64,000 nucleotides of DNA from NCBI GenBank assembly GCA_003013855.2, contig ML058493.1, positions 2,232,001 through 2,296,000 of the forward strand, written 5' to 3'. Below are positions 23,263-31,981 of the stretch, one piece after another. Each line of letters begins with the position of its first letter. Position 1 is the first letter of the stretch. The notes under the pieces were generated by a model. That model did no database searches. It was not told the DNA's origin and was given only the letters and a program-made list of their open reading frames with translations. The position numbers were made by a program, and so were the translations under genes. This DNA is from Liriodendron chinense. Taxonomy: Eukaryota; Streptophyta; Magnoliopsida; Magnoliales; Magnoliaceae.

Positions 23263-24381
23263 CAGCCTTTTGCTAGTCCCGAGCAAAACATGCGTGAAAC
23301 TAATCCCATTCTTCAAAACTCAACTCTCTTTCAGAAACCCTCCTTCTATACATTCCAAGGTACATAAGCATAAGATTCAGAAAGATTAGGCGTCAAAGGT
23401 TGGAACCGTAAATCCTCAAAACATAATAAGCATTCATATGAAAATCCCGCTGATTGGTTGATAAATAGAAGGACTTGAACAAATTCAACCTAGTGTGGGT
23501 AGTGAAAATTCATCCCACGAGTTTCTAGGTTTATCTTCTTCATAGATCAACTAGACTATAGAACTCAAGGTACATAGAGCCACATCAAGCCAATGACAGG
23601 AATTTTCCTTACCGTCCTTCCGACGACTTTCACACTACGTCCCATTTCCGACTTTGGTTACGGTTAGACCATCCCCCGGTTGGTAGTAGGTAGCCCTAAT
23701 CGGAATTTTCCACCATTTTTCCACATTCCCATCCTTCCTTTTCCTTTTTCTTTTTAAATTAGATAGGATATTTTAAAAATCCATATCGTTTATTATTTTC
23801 CCATGGACAAGGATGGACAAAGTACCCCGGCCTGATTTCTCAACACCTTAATTCAAAGTCTAGCTAATCCATAAATCATATAATCCCTTCAACTCATGAA
23901 AATCGTGTAATGTGATCTAGGTGTAAAAGTATTCAGGTTTTCTATCAATCACAAAAATAGGAGAGTTCACATATAAAACCATTATGTTATGAGAGATTCC
24001 AGACATCCAGCCTCATACACTTCATATCTCCTCCTCTTATGCTCATATCAACTCGAATGCATAGAACCGGTGTGTTCCAAAAGAGTTTCAAATTTTTGAA
24101 AAATCGAAAAAAATTTCCACATGATTGCTTGAAATGTTGCAAACCGCTGGATTTATCCAAGTGATCCTACACCCCCAACCAAATCTTGCATTGTCCTCAA
24201 TGTAAAAGATGTACAATGAGCAAAACATGAGAGCAATTTGAAAATAAAAGGGAGTGAGGAACAATAGTACCTGAGAGAGTGAAAAGTGAAAATCTTCCTC
24301 CTTCTAACAACCTATGAAAACGGAAACAAAAGCAGCAAACTCCTAATCCTAACTATTCTATACCTCCATCAGACTAGGAGA
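23263..24381. other. Non-coding 3' region of element B
   Basis: There is no ORF of note in 1.1 kb between the integrase stop and the polypurine tract. The region is A/T-rich with homopolymer runs. An env-like gene would be expected here in full-length Athila elements and is absent. Confidence 0.6.
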
Positions 24382-25245
24382 TCAATCATCCTGATACACA
24401 GGATCATTCAGAGGTATGGACATACCTTCTGAAGGGAATTTCTCAAAGAACGGCTTTAATAGCTGCCCATTGGCTTTAAAAATGTTGTCGTTCCTCGAAT
24501 TCAACAGCTCGATAGTCCCATATGGATAGACAGTTTGCACAATGTAGGGATCGGTCCATCGAGATCGCAATTTTTCCAGAAATAGATGTAAGCGAGAATT
24601 ATACATGAGGACTTTTTGATTTATCGTGAATGTCTTGCGAAGAATATTCTTATCATGGAATATCTTCGTCTTGTCCTTGTAAATTCTCGCATTCTCATAA
24701 GCTTCATTCCGGATTTCTGCAAGTTCATTCAATTGTAGTTTGCGTAACGAGCTTGCCTCGTCAGAATTGAAATTCATTTTCTTAATAGCCCAATATGCCC
24801 TATGTTCCAACTCCACAGGCAAGTGACAAGCCTTCCCATAGACAAGTCTATAGGGAGACATTCCAATAGGGGTTTTAAAAGCAGTACGGTAAGCCGAAAG
24901 CGCATCGGTAAGTCGAAGTGACCAATCCTTGCGATCGGGATTTACCGTTTTCTCTAAAATGTGTTTAATCTCCCTATTGCATATCTCAGCTTGTCCACTA
25001 GTTTGTGGGTGATAGGGAGTGCTCACTTTGTGTGTTACGCCATATTTCTTCATTAAGGCTTCAAAAGGGCGATTGCAAAAGTGAGACCCTCCATCACTTA
25101 TGATGACTCGAGGCGTTCCAAACCGGGAAAGAATATTTTCTTTTAAAAATTGGATGACCGTTTTATGGTCATTATTCCGGCAAGGGATGGCCTCGACCCA
25201 TTTGGAAACATAATCAACAACAAGCAAGATGTATAAGTTTTCCAA
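24382..25245 (-). pseudogene. Element B integrase, catalytic core and C-terminus
   Basis: A 287-codon open stretch contains VVDYVSKWVEAIPC, VIISDGGSHF with the second catalytic Asp, and YHPQTSGQAE with the catalytic Glu. It is followed by AYRTAFKTPIGMSPYRLVYG and a C-terminal DNA-binding region ending PVYQDD. The first catalytic Asp (GIDFMGPFP) lies in the adjacent upstream frame, with a frameshift near 25240 between the two. Integrase inserts the cDNA into host chromatin. The segment is well preserved but cannot be made as one protein from this copy. Confidence 0.85.
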
Positions 25246-25935
25246 AAGAAGATGGGAATGGGCCCATGAAATCGATGCCCCAACAATAAAAAATTTCGAT
25301 AATTAAGATGGGATTGAGTGGCATCATATTTCTACGGGAGATTCCTCCTAATTTCTGACAAGGTTCACATGCTTTGCAAAACTCATGTGTGTCTCTGAAC
25401 ATGGTGGGCCAATAAAACCCACATTGCAGAATTTTCGCAGGTGGTCTTTTTAGCCGAAAAGTGGCCACCACATGCTTGTGAATGACAGAAGGAGATGATA
25501 CTTTGTTGCTCATTATCTGGGACACATCTCCTTATGATTTGATCGGGACAATACTTGAATAAGTATGGGTCGTCCCATAGGAATTTCCGCACCTCTGTGA
25601 AGAATCTATCCTTATCTTGCTTTTTTCCAATATGTAGGAATTGTACCTGTAGCAAGATAGTTAGCAATGTCTGCATACCATGGCAATTGGGAAACAGCAA
25701 AAAGTTGTCCATCAGGGAACATGTCATTGATTGCAGTCGTTTCAGGGGAATCAGTGAGGACAAGTGGAGAGAGGTGGTCAGCTACTACATTCTCTACTCC
25801 TTTCTTATCACGTATTTCTATGTCGAATTCTTGGAGTAGGAGGATCCATCTTAATAACCGTGGTTTAGCATCCTTCTTAGAGAGAAGATACTTAAGCGCG
25901 GCTATGGTCAGTAAATACAATGATCTTGGATCCAA
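25214..25935 (-). pseudogene. Element B RNase H tail and integrase N-terminus, frameshifted
   Basis: Three overlapping frames cover the region. The first (to 25612) carries AALKYLLSKKDAKPRLLRW and the RNase H tail. The second carries a linker with FFTEVRKFLWDDPYLFKYC and the HHCC histidines (ISFCHSQACGGHF). The third carries the cysteines of the integrase zinc finger (CKACEPCQKLGG) and GIDFMGPFP. Single-base indels separate the three frames. An extra base just after TDH near 25905 ends the upstream RT/RNase H frame. Confidence 0.8.
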
Positions 25936-27430
25936 TCAAGTAGGATCTAAACTTCTCTAAGGCAAAAACTATTGCTAAAAGTTCCTTTTCAGTAGTGGTG
26001 TAGTTTGCCTGGCCTGAGTTTAGGGTTCTACTTGCATAGTAGATGACACATGGCTTTTTATCTTTTCTTTGGCCTAACACGGCCCCAATAGCATAGTCGC
26101 TAGCATCGCACATAATCTCAAAAGGAAGGCTCCAATCAGGTGGTTGCATTATTGGGGCACATGTCAACATACCTTTAAGGGTGGTAAAGGCCTTTTGACA
26201 TTCTTCATTCCACTCGAATGAATTTTCCTTTTGAAGTAGGTTACATAAAGGGCGAGAGAGTGAACTGAAATCCTTTATGAACCTTCTGTAAAATCCTGCG
26301 TGTCCTAAAAAGGACCGTATATCTCGTATGCTTTTGGGTGGTGGAAGGTTAGAGATAAGATCAATTTTCGCTTTGTCCACCTCAATTCCATTTTGTGAAA
26401 CGATGTGACCAAGTACAATTCCCTTTTGAACCATGAAGTGACACTTTTCCCAATTGAGCACAAGGTTCTTCTCTTCACATCTTTTTAGCACATATTTCAA
26501 GTGCTCAAGGCACTCATCAAAGCTACAACCGAATACGGAAAAATCATCCATGAAGACTTCGAGAATGGTCCCCACCATGTCAGAAAAGATGCTCATCATA
26601 CAACGCTGAAAGGTGGCAGGGGCATTACATAGTCCAAACGGCATCCGTCGATAGGCGAAAGTGCCGAATGGACATGTGAATGTAGTCTTTTCTTGGTCTT
26701 CACGGGCAATTTCTATTTGGTTGTACCCTGAATAGCCATCAAGGAAGCAAAAGTGGGAATGACCCGCCAACCGTTCTAAAATCTGATCAACAAACGGTAG
26801 GGGAAAGTGGTCTTTCCTCGTGACAGTGTTTAGCTTCCTGTAGTCAATGCACATTCTCCAACCGGTAGTGACTCTAGTTGGCACGAGTTCGTTATTGGCA
26901 TTGGCTACGATGGTTATTCCGGATTTCTTAGGCACCACTTGAGTTGGGCTCACCCATTGGCTATCAGATATTGGGTAAATGATACCTACATCCAATAGTT
27001 TCACCACTTCGGCCTTAACCACATCCTTCATGTTTGGGTTTAGTCGTCTTTGTGGTTGCCGGGATGTCTTTGCATTTTCCTCAAGGTGTATGCGGTGAGT
27101 GCAAATCAGTGGGTCTATGCCCTTGAGATCCGCAATTGTCCATCCAATGGCACTCTTGTGCTCTAATAGAGTGGCTATTAGCCTACTCTCTTGTTCCTCA
27201 TCCAAGTGGGAAGAAACCACCACTGGATATGTCTCATCTCGACCTAAATAAACATATTTTAGCTCACTTGGCAATGGTTTTAGGTCGAGTTTTGGTGCCT
27301 TGATGTTGGATGGGAGGGCCTTGTTCTCATTTATAGGCAAAGGTTCAATTGGGGCCCTCCATCTTTTATTCTCAAGCACCAGCATCACATCTAGAATGGC
27401 ATCCATCTCTTGTGTTGTGTCATCATTCAT
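25892..27430 (-). pseudogene. Element B reverse transcriptase and RNase H
   Basis: 512 open codons. Order: N-terminal linker, RT fingers with WVSPTQVVPKKSG and WRMCIDYRKLN, palm with FLDGYSGYNQI and FGLCNAPATFQRCM, and catalytic VFMDDFSVFG (FMDD form of the YxDD box). Then come thumb LGHIVSQNGIEVDKAKI, connection SFLGHAGFYRRFIKDF, and RNase H FEIMCDASDYAIGAVLGQ and TEKELLAIVFALEKFRSYL. It begins in the same frame as the protease ORF, separated only by a TAG. All RT motifs look intact, but the 3' end is truncated by a one-base insertion near 25905. Confidence 0.88.
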
Positions 27431-28057
27431 CTAGTGAAGATGGGCCACACATGCCTCCAAAGGGTCGGAAAATAGTGACAAGGGGACTGTATCCTCCACG
27501 AATGATTCAATCATGTTTAACTCGTGGACATCATCATCAACCTCCCGTGGTTGTTTGCATAAATCAAATATGTTAAGCTCAAGGGTCATATTTCCAAAGG
27601 ACATTTGTACAAGTCCGTTTCTACAATTGATAATGGCATTTGAAGTAGCTAGAAACGGTCGTCCAAGTATGACAGGAATCTGAGCACCGGTGCCTATCAC
27701 GGGATGTGTGTCCAAGACAATAAAATCTACTGGGTAGTAAAATTTATCAACTTGGACTAGAACATCCTCTATCATTCCTCTCGGTATCCCGATGGATCTA
27801 TCAGCAAGTTGGAGTGTGGTTTTGGTGGGTTTCAATTCACCTAACCCAAGTTGTTCGTAGACCGAATATGGAATGAGATTCACACTTGCCCCCAAGTCGA
27901 GTAGGGCTTGTTTGATCCGGTAGTCTCCTATAATGCATGAGATGGTTAGACTACCTGGATCCTTGTATTTTTGGGGCACCTCTTGTTTAATAATGGCGCT
28001 CAAATTCTCAGCCAAAAGAACTTTGTTGTGAACGTTGTTTTCCTTTTGACTGTACAC
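27431..28057 (-). pseudogene. Element B aspartic protease region
   Basis: The active-site box reads ALLDLGASVNLIPYS, with the catalytic Asp in DLGA (plant Athila form of DTG/DSG). Downstream, IPVILGRPFLATSNAII is the conserved flap/C-terminal ILGRP motif. The frame is -1 relative to gag, overlapping its end near 28035, and ends in TAG directly before the RT frame. The lysine-rich overlap suggests a single-base indel in an A run, not a designed frameshift, because no canonical slippery heptamer sits in the gag frame. Confidence 0.82.
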
Positions 28058-29817
28058 AATTCCTTTAGAAATTTGGCATAAGATGGTATTTGTTTTATTT
28101 CATCCAACAGCGGGATGTTGATCTTTACCTGCTTGAAAATTTTCAGAATCTCCAGATTCTTATCTAAAGGTTTAGGTGAAATCAACCTTTGTGGAAATGG
28201 GGCAACCGGCTTGTATTGCCTTTCCGGTTCTTTCTCTTGTGGAATATTGTTTGGGCTATCATCCTCTTTGGGAATTTCCGGATCCTTAGGCTTTGGGGCC
28301 TTTACCGGATTAGATTTGTCAATTTCTTTCCCACTTCTCAAAGTGGTGATAGCTTGGACATGTTCCGTATGGTGGGAGGATGAGCTAGCATCTTGTATCT
28401 CATATTGGGTCCTTGGGTTAGGAAGAGGTTGAGCAGGAAGTGTGCCCTTCTCTCTAACACTAAGGTGAGCTTCAACTCTAGCCAGAGATGTTTTCAATTC
28501 ATTGATGGCTTGGTTTGAATTTTGATTGAATTTCAATTGCTCTTGCATGAACCCATCTATTTTTAGAGAATTTGGCTTGTTATACTCATTCTGGACCGAT
28601 ACGAATGCACCCAACATCTCTTCTAGTGATACTTTTGGAGTGTTGTTTGCATTTGCATTGGGCCCATTCCTCCAACTGAAGTTGGGATGGTTCTTCCAAT
28701 TAGGATTAAACGTGTTTGAGTTTGGAGCACCATATTGTTGTTGATAACTGTTTATGGCATTTGTTTGTTCTTGTAAGATGCCTTGGACTGCTGAAATTGT
28801 GGGACAATCTTGTGTAGCATGTTGATTTCCAGCACAAATTCCACAAACAGTTTCAACATCAGTGGAGTTGATTGTTTCTCCTTTCCTTAATTCCATGGCT
28901 TCGACCTTTCTTGTAAGGCTAGCCAACTGTGCACTTATGCTATCTTCTTCTGATAAGACATACATTCCTCCCTTTTTCTTTTGTTGGCCAGTCTTGGAAT
29001 TTGTTGGTTTAGATGTGTCCCAAGACTGTGCACTCTCAGCCAATTCTTCCAAATAATCCCATGCTTCATCAGCTTCCTTATTCATGAACTCTCCATTACA
29101 CATCATCTCTACAAATTGGCGCATGGATGAAGTCAGTCCTTCATAGAAAAAACTTATAACCCTCCAAATTTCATAGCCATGATGTGGGCATGCGTTTAAT
29201 AGGTCCTTAAACCTCTCCCAACATTGGGAAAAGGTTTCATCTTCCTTTTGGGAAAAGTTCATGATAAGGCGCTTAAGCATGTTCGTTTTGTGAGTTGGGA
29301 AGAATTTTTTTATAAATTCTCTGTGCATATCAGTCCATGAACCAATTGATCTTGGCCAACCCTTGGCTTTATCCTTAAGAGTGAAAGGGAAGAATTTAAG
29401 TCTTACTACATCTTCAGTTACATTTGCAAAGTGCATGGTAGTGATTACCTCATCAAACTCCCTAAGGTGTTGATAGGCACTTTCACTGTCTAAACCATGG
29501 AATTTAGGGAGAAGATTGATCACTCCCGATTTCAAATCCACATTCCCTGCATTTTGTGGAAAAACTATGCATGAGGGAGTGCTCGTTCTTGCAGGCTGCA
29601 AGAAATCACGTAAAGTCCTTGGTCGGGGAACATCCTCAACCACATTCTCCCCTGTTTCAGTTTGATTTTGGACCGGGTTAGGTTGATTTGCAGCCATATT
29701 TTCAGATAAAATTGGAGAATCTAGATGTCTCCTAGCACGTGGCTCTCTATCAATTCCTTCTACTATCCCCCCTTCACTAATGAGTCGGTTATTGGAATCC
29801 CGAGCCCAATGTGGCAT
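28000..29817 (-). CDS. Element B Gag polyprotein
   Basis: 605 codons. The start at 29817 is the first ATG of the long frame. The N-terminal region has RPRTLRDFLQPARTSTPSCI, typical of Athila Gag. The capsid-like retrotransposon gag core includes AYQHLREFDEVITTM, LKDKAKGWPRSIGSW and FSQKEDETFSQCWERFKDL. A single zinc knuckle, CGICAGNQHATQDC (CX2CX4HX4C), lies near residue 325, followed by an Asn-rich segment and a Pro/Lys/Glu-rich tail. Gag forms the cytoplasmic particle that packages element RNA. This is the only long unbroken ORF of element B; its last residues diverge where the protease frame takes over. Confidence 0.88.
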   Translation of the reverse strand: MPHWARDSNNRLISEGGIVEGIDREPRARRHLDSPILSENMAANQPNPVQNQTETGENVVEDVPRPRTLRDFLQPARTSTPSCIVFPQNAGNVDLKSGVINLLPKFHGLDSESAYQHLREFDEVITTMHFANVTEDVVRLKFFPFTLKDKAKGWPRSIGSWTDMHREFIKKFFPTHKTNMLKRLIMNFSQKEDETFSQCWERFKDLLNACPHHGYEIWRVISFFYEGLTSSMRQFVEMMCNGEFMNKEADEAWDYLEELAESAQSWDTSKPTNSKTGQQKKKGGMYVLSEEDSISAQLASLTRKVEAMELRKGETINSTDVETVCGICAGNQHATQDCPTISAVQGILQEQTNAINSYQQQYGAPNSNTFNPNWKNHPNFSWRNGPNANANNTPKVSLEEMLGAFVSVQNEYNKPNSLKIDGFMQEQLKFNQNSNQAINELKTSLARVEAHLSVREKGTLPAQPLPNPRTQYEIQDASSSSHHTEHVQAITTLRSGKEIDKSNPVKAPKPKDPEIPKEDDSPNNIPQEKEPERQYKPVAPFPQRLISPKPLDKNLEILKIFKQVKINIPLLDEIKQIPSYAKFLKELCTVKRKTTFTTKFFWLRI

Positions 29818-30362
29818 GCAAAACCAAAAATAAGAAACAAAAAGAAAGAAGAATTCTTCTTCCCTTTTCTTTACTCTTCTCTAAAACCGAAGCACAAGGT
29901 GTCTTGCAATGGCTAGGCCAGAGGCAAGGACAGAGACCGATTTCTCCTGGTCAATAGGGGTTCAGAGAACTCCCCAACCACTCTTTGAATCTTTTGAGAA
30001 TAAGTGCAGAAAAAGGAAAAAGATGAGTAGAGATGAGAAAAGAAATCTCTGAGCACAAGGTGATCCAAGGCGGCTGAGCCGACCAATAGGAATCCAGGTG
30101 GCAAAAAGGCCGACCTTTTAGAGATCCAAAAGGAGTCTCCACCCACTCTACAAGAGATGAAAAAATAGGAATGAATAGGAGAAGGAGAAGAGTAAGGTTT
30201 TAGAAGGATAGAACCTGATTCGCACTTGAAATCCTTGAATCTTCTTCAGCTTCCTAGAAATCCCTGAAAAGAAAAATCAAATAAACAAACTAAGTTAGTC
30301 TAAAAATCTAAAGAAAATCCTAAATAGATACTAATTTCAGAAATTTGTGAAAACCGTCAATA
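29818..30362. other. Element B 5' untranslated leader
   Basis: The leader lies between primer site and gag on the minus strand. Short frames at 29913-30146 have no domain and overlap each other. Confidence 0.55.
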
Positions 30363-30380
30363 TCCCCGGCAACGGCGCCA
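30363..30380 (-). other. Element B primer binding site
   Basis: On the minus strand TGGCGCCGTTGCCGGGGA lies 6 bases inside the 5' LTR. I remember this sequence as the usual Athila-lineage tRNA primer site. Confidence 0.8.
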
Positions 30381-30386
30381 AAAACT

Positions 30387-31976
30387 TGTTCGCTTCCCCA
30401 AGTGTAGGGTTGCGATGTTGTAATAAACTCGGTAAGACCGAGGTCGATCCACAGGGACTTATGTAAGATTTCACAAACTCATCCACAAGTGTCTATTGAA
30501 GTCTACTAATCAGATTTTTGTATGAAGTTGATGTGAATAACAAAAGTTGAATTAAAGCGAAAGTAATCAATTATAAGAAGGCACTAGGGGTTCAAGGATC
30601 CACTTGTAGCAATCCGTGATGTTCAATCCGCTGTGGTTTCTTATTCTCTCAACTAGAGTCGACATTCAAGTCTATCTAGTCGGATGATAGAGCTGTTAAA
30701 CCAAACAGTCTGTAATATGTAAGTTCTGTGCATAAGATTCACTCAATGTAGGCCGAGCTGAGCATGCTCAATTGCATAGGTCATTCTCCTTTCCTATAGG
30801 TCCAGTTCTCAATCCTAACCATCCTCAAGTCCTCTCATAAGACAAGGCTAGATTAGGATTTGAAATGGATTCAAATCACATGCACAGTCATTACATATTT
30901 CAGAAAATCAACAAAAATAGAACTTTGGCATGAAGTCCCTTTATGAAGAGCTTAGTACTAGAGCGCACTCCGATTCCTCGGATCATACAGGTCTAGACCG
31001 TTGCAAACGAATTAAGAAGATAAGTAATTCATCCAAACATCCATGAGTCATGACAAGACTAAGAAAAATTACTTAAAAACTTGTATAAACTTCAAACCTT
31101 AGTTCATAATCATGAATTCCAACTGAAAACCACTTAACTACGAATTAAAACATCTTGGATTCACTACAAGCTTCACCTCTTAGCCCTAGCTAAGAGGTTT
31201 AGCTGCTCATGATCCAAGGAAACATGAAACAACTACAAAAAGCATGAAAACAGCAAAGCAAACCAAAAGGAGTTGTGAAACTCCAATCTCCACTTCCACA
31301 GTCTCCAACCTCGCTTGAACCCTTCTAGGATGCCCTAGGAACAATCCCTAAGTGTCTTTTTATAGTCTGGAGGCTCCACAACCTCGGAAGAATCGAGAAA
31401 TTGCGTAACACTTACACAGCGCAGAGAATTTCGGGCTGAAATTAGAAATTCCTAAGTCTTCACGCACAGCCGACCGGTCATGACCGGTCGGCCTCAATAA
31501 ACAATCACTCCAGCAAGCATCTCCGACCGGTCATGACCGGTCGGATGTTTTCATTCAGATTACAGCAGCAATGACCGACCGGTCATGACCGGTCGGTCCT
31601 ATTCATTGAAGTCCCAGCAGCCTTGTCCGACCGGTCATGACCGGTCGGACGTGATCCTACACCTCCCAATATGCATGGCTGACCGGTCGCTGACCGGTCT
31701 GGCTTCCTTGGTCGACCGGTCATGACCGGTCGGTCAGTCTTTTCTCTTCTTTTTCTTGCTTTCTTTCTTCTTTCTTCTTCCTTTGCGTCCTTCTTTAGTC
31801 CTCCAATGTTCATTATCAAAATAGTCCCAAGTGAACCCTTTTTGTCTTCAATTGAGTGGCGTTCACTCTCAGTCCTGTAGTCACAAAACATGCATTGGAT
31901 TAGCCTACAAACCATACAATCCTTGCACAATGAGTGATGAATTGGGGTTAGAATATGCACAATTAAGAGCTCAACA
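30387..31976 (-). repeat. Element B 5' LTR
   Basis: 1590 bp, about 99% identical to 21657-23251. It repeats the palindrome array at 31469-31735. It should contain the element's promoter; I did not find an unambiguous TATA box on the minus strand. Confidence 0.93.
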
Positions 31977-31981
31977 TTGCG

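Larger units (their letters stand above)
21657..31976 (-). mobile_element. Element B: nested Athila-like Ty3/Gypsy retrotransposon
   Basis: LTRs at 21657-23251 and 30387-31976 start TGTTCGCTTCC and end GCTCAACA. Flanking TTGCG copies at 21652-21656 and 31977-31981 form a perfect target duplication. Gag and pol are on the minus strand, so 30387-31976 is the 5' LTR. The primer site, the DLGASVNLIP-type protease and the RT sequence fit the Athila lineage. About 14 substitutions and 3 short indels separate the LTRs by eye, near 1%, so insertion was recent. No env-like ORF is present downstream of integrase, although many Athila elements have one. Coding lesions are listed under the individual domains. 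Confidence 0.93.

Noticed and set aside
27428..27433. Programmed stop readthrough between protease and RT of element B
   Set aside because: The context CAC-TAG-ATG does not match known readthrough signals, and the copy has other lesions, so a point mutation is more likely.
28000..28060. Programmed -1 frameshift between gag and protease of element B
   Set aside because: No X-XXY-YYZ heptamer is in the gag frame. A one-base indel in an A run is simpler.
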